Both the position numbers and the translations under genes were made by a program. 64,000 bases of DNA, taken from positions 372,001 to 436,000 of the forward strand of contig JAFREQ010000041.1 of the NCBI GenBank assembly GCA_025331565.1. The letters are read 5' to 3'. Under the pieces are notes generated by a model. It was given only the letters and a program-made list of their open reading frames with translations. It ran no database searches and was not told where the DNA came from. Source of the stretch: Holacanthus passer. Its lineage: Eukaryota; Chordata; Actinopteri; Pomacanthidae. This document shows positions 11,360 through 25,200 of the stretch, piece after piece. Every line of letters starts with the position of its first letter. Within the stretch, counting starts at the first letter, position 1.

Positions 11360-12960
11360 AGAGCTTTAATTCTTAGATTTTCAATTCCTGTGTTCACTGT
11401 GTCCCTGTCCCTAATGACTTTTGATTTTGCTTATGATCATGGGAGTAGATCAGGTTGCACTTCAGTGCTTTTTTTAACAGTGATTTTTAAATTTATGTGG
11501 ACTTAATCTTTTAAAAGCATTTTAGGGATTTGGGATTAGTAGAAAGAGGCCATATTCATGATTAGAGGCTTAATAATTAAAGCTGGATGTAACACTATGC
11601 TTGAACTTTGGGAAAATCTTAACTGAAGTCCAGCTTTGTTTCTTTAAATGATAGAAGACAAAACATATGGTTTCATAAAAGAAACCTACATTAAATCTTT
11701 AAAAAGGAAATCATTTTTTAAAAGGCTTCTCAAGGCTTCTGGCGCAGTATTTTCTCAAAAGCCTCAAATCATTTAGGTTTTTTAAAATAATAATAATAGT
11801 TTGTGTCATTACCCCTCGGTCTCTTTGAATGGACTGGCAAATGACTGAATGAGCTAAAGGTCCACCTAACATTGTCCTGGGGAGCTGTTGTCTTATATGT
11901 GTGGTGTTTCACTCAGTCTTGAGCAAGCATGCTGGCTAGCCGGTGAAGCAGCTTTCTGGACTATGGCCAACAAAGTTTTTCATGTTGAGTCAACCTCCGC
12001 TATCCACAGAAATTGATTCAGCAGCGTAAGCATCAGCCAGTGAACGGCAGACACAGGAGCGAAAGAGAAAGTGTGGAAAATAATGAAGTGAATAGAAAAT
12101 GAGATGTGAAAACTTGTGGAGAAAGCAGGTGAAGAAACAGGGAATGAAGGAAAATGCATAAAAGAAAGGAGTGAAGAACAAGAGGAAAGGTGGTGCCAGG
12201 AGCAGATGGAAGAGAATGATGTGCATTTAATCTCTTGTGCATCTTAAGTTTATTATCAGAAATCTTAATACTTTTTTATTTTAATATTTTCTACTATCAG
12301 TGGAGCACATTTTCAGGAATAAATGAGTGGAGCTGAGAGAGTAAGAATAGTTAAGAAAAGGAGAAAAGCAGAACAGTGACAAAGAGTAGATCAAATTAAG
12401 CACTGTAAGATAATATGGTGTTTATCCTACTATGCTGTTCTCTAAAGAAATCTAATTTGAGTAAATGGTCTGTTAATAATATTCAGTTCAGAGTATTGAA
12501 GACCACAATTACTCGGCATTTTTGGTGATCCCTCATTTGCAATAAGAGCACCCATAGCCATCAGATTTGTCAGTCAAATATTCATTCTGTGAACTCCAGC
12601 ATGGTTTAACACAAATTTAATAAAGCTGTTCATGCCAAATTCCTACCCTACCTATGTTAAGTATGTGATTTAGAAATGGTAGCATCATACAATATGTGTT
12701 ACAGATTTTTAGGTATTCTGTTGTGTCAGATGGCTTGGAAAATAGTGCATATAGTTGCTGTGAAGAGTCTCATGGGGGGATCATGCCCCAGGACCCCACA
12801 AAGGTTTGGACGTGTCTATTTACAGCAGCCAGAAGGGGAAGTTAAACCTTTCATAACAGCAGTAAACATTAGACTGTATATATAAATATGTTTTTGGTAC
12901 TAGTTGTTCAAAACATGCACTAAATCAACATTTCGTCTGTATTCCAACACTTGGTCCAAT
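11360..12960. other. Spacer between rpf2 and slc16a10
   Basis: No gene or recognisable repeat is seen. A purine-rich stretch at about 12050-12220 produces open frames on the minus strand that look like composition artefacts. The right end merges into the slc16a10 promoter. Confidence 0.5.
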
Positions 12961-12980
12961 CACCTACAAGATTCCCCGAA

Positions 12981-13011
12981 GCCCCGCCCCCTCCGCGCTG
13001 TCTATTTATAA
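12981..13011 (+). promoter_or_regulatory. slc16a10 core promoter: GC box and TATA-like box
   Basis: A GC box (GCCCCGCCCC, 12981-12990) is followed by TATTTATAA at 13003-13011. Transcription would then start near 13035-13045, giving a 5'UTR of about 190 bases before the ATG at 13229. The motifs are visible; the start site is inferred from their spacing. Confidence 0.55.
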
Positions 13012-13228
13012 TATTGCAACAGCAGCTGTGTGACAGTTACTGTAGGAACAGATGCTACGTTGAGAGCACCGCTGTGAACCGCAGCTTCATCTGAGTGGAT
13101 GCAGCTTCATCCTGAGCAGGCAGCAGACATAACCTCTGTCTGAACTTTCATCCGCCTGTCACTGCAGGCTGCACACCTCCAGATCTTCAAACAGCTGCTG
13201 TCTTTCATCTAAACCTCATACAACCACA

Positions 13229-16200
13229 ATGACACAGGGAGACAGTGTGCCCGACCCCGCGGCTGCGGATGAGGCGCCGGTCGCAGAGGAGAAGCGGTCG
13301 CAGGAGGAGGAGGAGAAGAAGGAGGAGGAGGAGAAGATGGAGAACGGGGACCGCAAGGTCCCGGAGCGAGCCGCGGCTCCCGGAGGAGCGGCCGAGGAGG
13401 TCGAGTTCGTGCACCCCGAAGGCGGCTGGGGGTGGGTGGTCATGCTGGCCGCCATGTGGTGCAACGGCTCGGTGTTCGGGATCCAGAACGCCTTCGGGAT
13501 CCTGTTCCTGTCCCTCCTGCGGGAGTTCGGCTCCGAGGAAGATGAGGACCTGCGCTTCAGGACAGGTGAGTGAAGGGGGGCAGCTGCACGTGACGCATAA
13601 CACTGAATTAAAATGGCTTTAAAATGTATCATGTGGACGAATAATTAAAATATTTAATGCAGCTGCTTTGACAATTACACAGGTATTGTTTTGGTCGGAA
13701 GGTCATTGAACGTGTCGCGGTTCTCTAACTGTAAGCTAACTCAACTCTGAAGGTCTCCTCCGGTCAATCAAAGTTAGCCAAGTCACGCGCGCACACATCA
13801 CGTTAACGGCGGGGAATTGAACCGGTGACCTTCGCACAGGGCGACCTCTCTGCCCAAACATGCTTTACAGTCCGACGCCTTATGTTAAGGCATTTTACTG
13901 CAGCGTGGGTTCAAATGCCATTTAGCCAACTGTACATGACAAATTAGCGACCGGCAGCTAGCAGGTAAAACGACCTGTCATTTCCTGCATGACAGAAATG
14001 CTATTTGAAAAGCAGGTTCAATGACACTGTGGACATAAGAGATGTAATAATGTTACTGGCACTAAATGTGGTGGCGGTACTTTTCGGTGGTTTCTGTCCT
14101 GTGTGACAATTTGAGGTTGCAGCATGCGTTCAGTGACTGTAGGGAAATCAAGCAGGAGAGAAATTCGGTTTGATTATGAATGAACCAACGTTTGCCACAG
14201 AGGCTGCTCCAAAAAAAGTCACCTTCTCATTGAGAGATACAAGAACCAGTGTTGGAAGACTCGTTTGATGTTTTCCAGCCCAATAATTGCTTTGATTAAA
14301 AGATATCTATTCAATTCAATTCAATTTTATTTATATTGTGCCAAATCACAACAGAAGTCATCTCAATGCACTTTCCATATAGAGCAGGTCTAGACTGTAC
14401 TCTTTATAATATCTTTATAATATTATATATATAGTTTTATACAATCTGATATAGACCCAGCAGTTCCCATCATGAGCAAGCACTTGGTGACTGCAGTGAG
14501 GAAAAACTTCCTTTTAACAGGCAGAAACCTCAAACAGAACCAGGCTCTAGATGGGCAGCCATCTGTCATGACGGTTGGGTTGAGAGAGGTCTATGATAAA
14601 CAATAACAACAATAACAATAACAAATTGATTCATAAAAACGGTTGTGGTGTATCACAATTTTTTAATTTGACATCATTCAAGTGTCCACAAGTGTGCAAG
14701 AATGCAGATAGGGGGCTACTGTATACAATGCAATTTTCATTTCTGCCCTCTGCTGTAAAATTAAAGGAGCAGCACAAATAACAAAAGTAATGTAAATTAT
14801 TAAACCGCAACAAACCTTGACTGTATGCCAACTTAAGGTGTACCCTGCACGCACATGAGGAGAGAGAGAGAAGCACAAAATCCCATGCTATCAAAGAGCC
14901 AAACAAATAATGATGTTGTAATGTTGCAAACATAGAGGTTTCTGTTACAGCGAAAATACAGATTTGCAAAACCACTACTGCTCATGGAGATGGCATTAGC
15001 CCGTGAGTTATGACCCAGTGCTGTTCTGCTGTGATTTTAACCGCCTATTTGGCTGATGAGTGTGTAAGACTAGAACTGTATGGAAATCACTTTTATGGCC
15101 TGTCTAGAACCTCAAAGTTCACTGTCTGTAGAAGCTGCCTTTACATGTTGAGGAGGCTCAATGTAGGAGGAGGTAAGGGGACAGATTGTACTTTTTCCAT
15201 GGCGATCATATGAACATCTGCACTTTGTTCATGTTGTCCTGGATGCCCACCTTTAAAGGCAAAAATCACTGACATAAAGCAGATGTCCCCACCAGAACAA
15301 GTACCAGTAATAGTGGTAAGTTCAGTAGTAAGCTTGAACTCAACAGAGATAGCTATTTTGTATTGCTTGTGGTTAATATTTTCAGCCTTCGGGAGATCAC
15401 AGCCCTTGTGGCTTGATATTTCTACAACAAACTAATATTTTCTTGTCATGTCTTTATTTTCTGCACCAAATTATGAAGACTGGTATAAATAAGAATATTG
15501 ATAAGTATTGGTATTGCTAAGTAGTATCAGTATCAATATTGGTATCAATAAATGGTAGTAATACCCATTCCTAGAACTTAGACATAAGACATACAATGGA
15601 AAAAGCAGCAAAGCTATTTATATATTATAATATATATTATATGTTTATATAACTGTATCAAAAATTTGCCTCAAAGAGCTTCACAATCTGTACAGCAAAG
15701 GACATCCTCTGTCTTAGATCCTCAACTCAAATGAGGAACGACTCCCATTAATGGGCAAAATGAAAGAAACTTCAGGAAGAGCAACAGAGGAGAAAACATG
15801 CTTCATGCATTTTATTTAATTCATTCCAAGCCTTTACTGCATACAGTATATTATGCAACTTGACTGGTTAGTGGAGGCATACAGCCACATGGTGGTAATT
15901 TGAGCTTTGTGATCAACATTGTTCACACACTTTCTATAACATACGTATTCATAAAGATTCCATACAAATTATAGTTTTGTCTGACATGGATATAGTCCCT
16001 GCAACTCAACCCAATGACCGTTGTGAGAGTTCATTGGCTCGCTGTCTTGATGATTGATGTCTTCCCCCAAGTGAGGCTGAGACAACTGGACGAAGGGAAT
16101 GTGGGGAGGAGGGGATTACAGTTAGACTCAAGGCTCGCTTATGCAACTTCCACCAAGGCTTCCAATTCTTTTTCTGTTTTCACAAGTGATAACAAGGCAC

Positions 16201-19200
16201 AGGACACAGATTACGTGCTAAAGATAAGTACAGTCTATTAACAGAACGGAATTTGATATTTTATTTGGCTGTATTGTATGCCTCTTATCCCTTAATAGGC
16301 CTGTTTACAATCTGTGTACCTAGAATGATAATGGTGCTCAGAATTGGAAGTAACAAATGAGTTGAAAAAAAAATCCATAATTTCCCATAAAATAAATGAT
16401 GAAATAAATCAGGTAAGGTTTGTCATTTCCAGCACACTGTACCTGTTGGAGCTGGTTCAAATTCAGCATGTTATGTAATCATTGAGGTCTCTCCATACCT
16501 TTGAACCTGGTTCCTTTTGGAATTGATCTGGTCTCGACAAAGGCGGTCTTGACTGCAGCTCTGTTTTTGAGTATCTAGGTAGTCGGAATTTGTCAGAGCT
16601 TGTCGATTCCTGAGGTGCTCCCAGAACAGGCCCAGTCAGCCCAGAACAGTTCCAAATTTGGTTCAAGAAGGAAAGGAACGGCACGTGCTTCTGTTTATTT
16701 CATCCTGAATCATTCATTTTACTGTTCACACTGCTGTCTCAACTTGGTCTGCTGCTCTTGGTTCTGGGTTTCATCTCCATTAGGCCTCCAGTGCTCTGTT
16801 GTCATTTAGGTTATCCAGGCAATGAGTGTGGAAATGTCAAATATTAATGTTCTTGTGTGGTGATAGGGTTGCCATGTAAATCTATACTGTATTTGTACTA
16901 TGTTTGATTTGACTTCAGGGCACCTTTCAGTGTAAAAAGTGAATCAAAAAAGTTGAAAGAGCTGTATTTTTTTATCTCAAATAACTTGCTCTAGCCCCAG
17001 TGCTGCCATTATTATTATGTTCATATATCTTTCTGTTTTCACGTGTTGAGTTTGCTTTACCTCCTATCTTGTCACAGTGTGGGAACCTCTCACAGACAAT
17101 GTTCGAAGCCCACTCTGCTGCGTGTACACCATGTGCAGTGTGTTTTCCTCTTCTTTGCGCTCTTATTTTGTGAAGCAGTATGAGAGCTGCATCATTGTCA
17201 GTTGTCATCCAGATGTCATCCCGCATCCAAACCTCTCGCAGCCCTGCTGTCAGTGCTTCATTTAGTCAGAAATAGTATTTATCAAAGCAGAATGCCAAGG
17301 ATTTCTGGTCAATGTGCTCGTAGTTTTGCAGTTTCCCTTATCCTTACACTGGCTGTATCATGGGTTATGTTTCACTTAGTGCATACCTTATTTGAAAAGT
17401 CAGGCTTTGTTTTCCTTGGACATGCCAGCAGAAGACAAAAGGTTTTCTCTTATATAGTATGACATGGCCGCCTTGGTATGAACGTCTGTAATTGTCTTAG
17501 TTGTCTGTGTGTGTTAAATCTAGATCAGTGACGGCAATTTAACCCTCACAATAACCAATAATATAATATAGAATTATACCAACATCCTTGTTTTAGATTA
17601 CAAATCAACAGTTGAAATGAAGACACCTCACACTGAAGACGTCAATTTTAGATTTAAAGGACTGTCTTGCTTTTCTGCCGCCAATAATAGTGCATTTCCT
17701 ACTCTGCCCTGTTTCCTGCACTAGTCCACCTTCTGACGTGAACACACATTCATTTGCTTGTTTTTCCCAAACCTGTTTGCCTGTTCCCAGAGAGAACGTG
17801 AAGTGCTGCTTCAACCAACATGACCGCGCTCTACAGCTGGTCTTCCTGTCATGAAAGGAGGGGTGACGGCAGTATTGGCTTGTTGAGTGGACTTGAAGTT
17901 GGATAATGGCGTAGAGGAAGTGCCAAGGATGGCAGGAGGTGGTGGGAGTGGCAAGATGCCTTGACAGGCAGGATGAGAGGCCAGACAGACTTGATAAATA
18001 TCATGAATCATTCTAATGGGATCCCTTTCCTTCCGACATAGGTATTTTTGTTTCAGTGAGATCAGGAGAAGAACATTGGCTTTAACTGACAGAACTGAAT
18101 GAGACTATAATGAACTCTGGATATTTTCTGTAATTAGCGGTGTTAAGACTACAGAGTAATTTGATTACCTTTGTGAGCTCTCTTAGTGATGATTAGGAAT
18201 GACTTACAGCTGGACGAATAATTAGATCTCAGTGTTTATCATCTCTCATAATCATATTCACATGGTAGAGATTGAGTTTTACTTTATAATACCCTGCTCA
18301 TATTATATTCCAAACTCAGTTCTGTGAATATTTAGTTTTTAGAATTGATTTTTATATTTTGGATTGGCAGTTTATTGGTTAGTTTTGATAAAGGATGATG
18401 GCAGCTGTAGCTCAGGAAGTAGAGTGATCCCTGGCCCCTGCAATGGCTGTTCCATTGGCATGTGAATGTACGTTGCTTTGGATGAAAGTGTCTGCTAAAT
18501 GAAATTGTAGAATTGTAGAATTGTGAGTCATTTAAAAATGAAAAGTAGTTCAGGATTTGCTATTTTTCTCTGTTTTACATTATTATCAAGTAAGTACTTA
18601 TCTTTAGGTTTTGGGCTGCTGTCAGATGAAAAAAGAGGAACCACCCACCACCTCCCGTCTAAGGACATGACCTCACCTATCTGCACAGTCAGTTTATCTT
18701 AAGACAGCAGTTTCCCTTCCGTCCCCATTACCACTGCAGCCCTTGGCCCCTCCATCTGTTGTCTGCACGTATGGCTCTATAGGGTATATATAGTAGATAC
18801 TGCTGAGTGACAAATGTTCATGAAGACCAACTGAAGATCAGTGGATACGGCTTTTACTTTAGTCAGAGTTTAGTGTGCTTCTCATTACATAGTACGTGTT
18901 TAGGGCATGACTTCAATATAAGAAGATTGTTTTTGCACAAGTAGGCTTTTATCTCAGTCATGTATGGGACCGACCCTTCTGTGCTTGAGATACGATATGA
19001 CTTTGGCCAAAATAAGTGACATATTAAAAAGCCAAGGGGCTGCACTGTTCATCTGCTTGAAATGTCGGCAGAAATTTATATCTCCAGAGTAAAGAGTGGG
19101 CCTACCAGTAGTGGAGAAGTGTGTAAGAGTTGTGATTCAGTGTGATTGTGGTACAGTATGCTTTCAGTGAAGTGTAATACGTCAGTATATAATGACACCT

Positions 19201-22200
19201 CATACTGTCATGTTATGATGGGTCGGTTTGTTTTGGGGACGGTGGTTTAATTCTACTTCATTCATTCCACATGGGTGTGATTTGAGTGGATGTAATTAAA
19301 AGGTACAATTATGACAACCCAGAGTAAACATACCACACAACATGGAGCAATGACCAGATCACCATTTGTTCATTTACTGTTTAATGTTTCCTCATGTAAG
19401 TGAAAGATGTATGCTCTTGTTCTTCATAGACAAAGCGTGCTCTCTGTAGAAACTAGCACAAGCAGTCCTGGGTATTCCCCAGGTATGTCATGTCACACAT
19501 TGAAAACCCATCTGAGCCCCCTGTGTTGTGAGACCCAACAGACGACATACCAATGCACACGTTTCAACATGCCGCTTCTTCTCATATTTAGACTCACATG
19601 CTTTTGAAGTAGCTTTACATGAAACACCTTTTTCTGTTATAGTATTTTGCATATGTAAGTGATGAAATGCAAAAGGGGCATTAAGGATCAGTTAACAGCT
19701 CATCAAAAAGTTGCATGAAAGTTACGGTATCTTATTTTTAAAGTTTTTGATTTAATGTCCTACACTTCTTTACCCCCACTTTTTATATCATATATCATAA
19801 AACTAAAATGCATTGCAGAACATCACTCCTTTTGGTCACAGTCTTATGGATTCAAACATAATGTTAATATCCTTATGATCACTGTGTGTTAAGGACAATA
19901 ATCCGTCTCTCACAGCATGCCAGTTTGTGTTGGCATTTGAATTTCCTTCAGAAATGAAAATCTCCCTTGAGTCCTGTTTTAATCAAATTAGTATGGCCCA
20001 TGTGTGTCCTTTCACTCTGGGGACCATGACTTGGCTGTTGTTGAAGGACTCCTGCTGGAAACACAATGAAAAACCATTGATGCCCATTCAGCTAGCTTGT
20101 CAGGGAGAATGACTATGAATATGACCCTGGATTACTTTCTAACCTGCTGCCTGTCTAGCTGTGACATTTCATCGAGCAGTTTGTGTGATTTAATCTTAGT
20201 TTCCTTTTCTGATAGGCAGTGAATAATTTCTTTGAAGCCATACAGTGCTAACTGTTATTTTATTAACAAACACTAAGCTGGTTGAGGCTGCAGATGGATT
20301 CTTTGTGATTAACAATAAGGAGATTTAAACATAAAAAACACATTTGCTGTAAGGCTTGTCTCAAATGGATCTCTACAGTGTTAGCTGGTCAGACCTACCT
20401 GTGATCACATTTCTCAGACCTTATTTTTTTTACAGCATCTATGCTTGTTCTATCACATTATCAATACAAAAAAAAAGCTTACTCCAACACAATCCAGACA
20501 GTTTTGCTGAGAGAAAATGTCAGTTGCATTGGTCTTGTGGCATAAAGACATTTGATAGGAAGAAGAAGTGTAACACTGATGAATTTCCCAAATGGAACAT
20601 TTTCTCTAGTTTATCATGACAGGCTGATAGACGTCATCACCTCTCACATGGCAGCTGTTGTCTTCTCGAGCGCCAAAGATAATGATAATCGCAATCAACC
20701 AATCATAATGTGTAATGCTGGGGCGGGGAGGTCCAGCCCATAGACCAGCCTGAACTGTCAGGTCAGTGGCCTTCACATCTGCTTCACAGGCTCTGGTTCC
20801 CTCCCTGTGGGAATGCCAGATAGGGTTAGTCCTGGGCCTCGTGCCATAATGTTGTCTAATGTTAAAGCAGAAAGAGACGCTCTGGACCAAACAGAGATGA
20901 ATCTGAAGTAACCTGAAGTCATGTGGTTGACTGACGTTCATGTCTGGAACAAGAAGTCATCTGACCGTATTTTGGCTGAATGTTATTTTCATTCAGTGTG
21001 AATGAAAACATAGAAAGAAGAAGCTGGCATGCTGACTGTACGGTTAAGTTGAAAATATTGTTTCAGTATCACTGTCTGTGAGGGTCTGTCATGCTGCGTG
21101 TGAGGTAGCTGGGATATGTGTTTCACAATCACTTACGCACAGAGACACAGACTTCACTGCAGCTGATGTACCAATAATTGGTTGGAGTTTGACCTGCCTC
21201 TGCCAGCATTAATGAAATGCAGTTTAAGTGTTGTAGCTATAAATCCACCAACAAGAAATTTGACCCTGAGCCAGGTGTGTTTATGCAGACTGGACTTCTC
21301 CCTTAGTATTCACTTTCTTCTTCACTTTCAACTTTTTTAGTTGTTCATGTACGTCACCTGTTAAATTATATATATCTTTAAAATGTAACATGCTCCTAGT
21401 TTCTGGAGCTCTAGGAGCTGGCCTTCAAAGGCAGCCTAAAAAAAACACTACATGGATCAAATCACTCCAAAAAACCTTGACAGGTTTTAGGCATACACAG
21501 GTTAATATTTGACAGGCCGTTTGATCTCAGGCATGTGTAAGCTTGAGCCTGAGTTTAGGTGAAGGTTGTCAAGAGATAAAGCCAAGAGCGGGTAAACATG
21601 TTGGAAGCAGAGCAGCACTTCAGTGGCAGGATGAGGACCAATTGTTTGGCCTCCTGCACATGACACACATCGTCAGGCCACACAGTCTGTGGTCTGAGAG
21701 ACCTGGAGAACACAAGAGCAAATGGCTGTGAAGGCCTGCTCTCCGGCACCCTATCGTCAATATGACAACCAGGTTGATTGATGGGGAGGAATTAAGGGTG
21801 TATATCTGCCACTGCTGCTGATTCAGTATTCATCTCACACAGAGGTGTTGAGTCAATGCACCAATATATTAGTTAAATATTAAACAGTCAATATAGTCAA
21901 TAAGATTTGATTCAACACCCTCTAGAAGCAGCCCAGTGGAGGCGTTCCAATGCAATGTCATGTATTTAGTTAATTATACTTCCATTACAGTTCTGACCTT
22001 TTTGTGATAAGGCATGTGTGAGGTAGAGAGGCAAACATTAAAGATACACTCTATGATTTTGTTCCACCACGCCATAATTAAAGCTGAAGCAATCATTTAT
22101 GCATTTCCCTTCAAAAGCTCAACAGGGAAGAGGGAAAACTTTGATTTACTCTCTTCTGCATCCCTGAATGCAGCACTTTACAAAACCATATATTGTCCTG

Positions 22201-25200
22201 GAGGTAATTAAGTTTGTAAAGAACAGCTCAGAACTCATCATGCACATCATACATCACATACAGCATCATATGAAACCCCAATGACAAGATAACAAGATTC
22301 TGAGGGACATGATCTGGTCTTTTTATGTGCATGAAAAGACCTCCACAGATATACAGTGGACACCATCTGTGAACAACAGGAGCCATAGAAAACAGCACTC
22401 CTATTATTATTGTTCTGTATTATGATCATACAGTAAACCTTTAGAAATTTGTACCTACATGTACACAATTTTAAAGCTGCTCTAATCATTATTCTTATAT
22501 TAACAAAGGATAAAATTAATTATCACCCAACTCTGAAGTTCCCCTCAGCTATGGAGCGTTTTACATGTTCATTCATTGTTTTGGTTTGCAGTCCACACCG
22601 TTACAGCAGTGAACATAGTGGTGTGCAATTGAGCTAAAAATTACGTTACATACAAACAATACTCCAAAAGAATGTTAATGTTGCTCCATATCTGCTGGAT
22701 TTATAGGTTACTGTTTGCTAATACCATATCAACTTTATGAGTAGATGATATATCAATGCAGTGTTATAGATTGTTGCTCTGCCTCCAAGTGGCCAAAAAA
22801 ATCAATTATTGCAGGGTTTTTTTAATTACTATTATAATATTTGTATTTTGGTAGAACAGCCAAAACTTCTTTGCTAAACTGTGATTTTTCTATGCTGCAC
22901 AAAAAACAAAAGATTTATATTTTATTTTCTAATTTTGTAAGTATGCAAGGTACTTTTACATGTAGTTTATAATACCAGTAATAACTCCATACATATGTAA
23001 GTAAAAATGTTAAAAAAATAATTTTATATTTGGAATGATATTTTCTTTATCTATAGTCACCTATTGTCTGTGTGTCTGTAAGCTGAATCAATGAATTGGT
23101 GTAAAACTTTTTCATTCTCAGGCTTAATGCAGATACTAGTCTGGAAACCAATTCTGGAGATATTGAGTAAAGACTTAATGAGAGACATATACAAATTCTG
23201 GCCTGTAGCCATCTCCATACTGTGCACTTAAAAAGGGGTGGACAAAAAGTTTCCCCAATCACCAACTAGCCCTGAAACACCACCCCCTTCCCTTTCCCCT
23301 GACATGGAACATAACTCCCATTTAACATTTTTCATATGGACCTCTTGTATCCACTCCAGAGAGAAGTCACTCCAAACATGCAGATGATGTCTTTTCTCTC
23401 TCTTTATGCAGAAACATAAATTACTCTGTGGCTGCTCCCTAACTTTTTTGCTGTGTCATCAAGTATAAGGTTTCCCTTCCTGTGGTGTGAGGGCAGAAAA
23501 CACATGAAGGACATGAGTTGGAAGTTGGGATGCAAGCGTACAAAAATTGATGTATCTCACTGCTTCTCCCCCTCCAGAGCCTCCAATAGAGCAGTGCGGT
23601 ATAAATGGCTTCCAGCTGCAGGAGATGGAGTAATGGCCATGATTCTATATGGTCCACTCAGGCACAGATGTGTATCTGCAGCACCGTGAGGCCCTCGAAT
23701 AGGGGTATGACTGGGGTCTTTGTCATTGAACAGCAGCAGCTGCAGCAGCTGTAAAGTCATAATTTAACAGGACTGGTTGCATAGTAAGACCCCATTAAGT
23801 CTACAGTTTGTCAGGGGACTGAGGTTTCAGCTCAGAATAGTAACAAGAATTTCGTCAGGTGCTTCCATGCTGAGAAAAAGTCAGACATCACCTACAGGAA
23901 TCTCTGTTTTATAACATTCATTCAGGCTGCAACTGGTTTACCTTCATCTACTTGAAAGAAGTTACTGTAGTCAAAGATGCCTAAACCTTATCAGACTTGA
24001 CAGACGTGGATGGGACTGAAATCATTGAGCTGTGCCAGTAATGATCACACCACACTGTACTGCAAAAATGTCAGGTTGAACTACTAGTCTCATAATCAGT
24101 CTTAAAGAGGAACTCCACCAATACAGGTTTATACATTAACCTTAGTTTAACAGTCAATAGGAGGACTACTCAGCATGTGGATACTGAGCACCCCTGGAAC
24201 ATACTGTGTCCTTTTTTTCTTTTCTTTTTTTCCAGTGTCGTGGGAAGATTCCATTAAATTTCACTAAAACATTTGTCAGTGTCTTCAAAGAAGCAGACCA
24301 TTCCACTAATATTAACAAAATTACATGATTTAAGACAAATCTCAAAATGAGTGCATTTGCATGAGACATTATTTTCATTTGCTTCATATCTTATTATTTT
24401 TGCAGTATTTTTTGCAGTGTACCTCCTCCTGCTGACCTAATCCTTGGATTAATTAGGACTAGTAATGTCAGGATCTGTAGTAAATGAACTGGGGCTTTCC
24501 TAATTAAGGCTTGACTGTGTGACACCAAGGTGCACAGGCAGAGCCCATTAACACATTGCTTTATTTAACATGAGGAAACCCTGTGAACTAAAAACACACT
24601 CACTGTATTTAATATCTTCCTCCCACCTACTCTCTCACACTCCACTCACCAGTAATAAGAGAGCTGTTGCCCAGGCAACACATGCAGCAACTTGAAATTT
24701 AGTTCAACTTCAGTCCTTTGGCTTTCAAAATGGTTGCTCTTCAGTCCCATCCAAGTCTAGACTAAACATTTTTCATCTATAATCTCTGTTGGCAAGTGAT
24801 GCAAATTTCAGAGCGGACAAGAGTCAGTTGTGGAGACGTCCCTGCAGCTCCCCTCAGGAGGGACATTAGTAATGAGTCTCAGCTATGTGCCAAACGTGTT
24901 CAGCTTATCATAGGCCACAGCTTGTAAACCCATTAACCCTGCTGCTTGCTCTGCTTTGTTGTTTTCTTAGGAGTGAGCTTTCCTTTTTTCTAGTGAGACA
25001 AGCAGTGGGAATCAAAGCTCTGTCAGGATGAAATGTAAGGCCGGGTCAGCTGGGAAACACAAGTCTTTATACACATACACTTTGCTTTTCTTTACTTCTT
25101 ATTCAACAGTGAGTTCAGTGGTCCACTTCCTGACCCCGGGTCAGTGGGTCTACAGCTCTGATTGTAATGTGAGCTGGCTGGTGAGCCTGCTGGGTAGAGG

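Noticed and set aside
13205..13632. Two long minus-strand frames (132 and 138 residues) opposite slc16a10 exon 1
   Set aside because: They are antisense shadows of a GC- and GAG-rich exon, with Ser/Leu-run composition and no domain.
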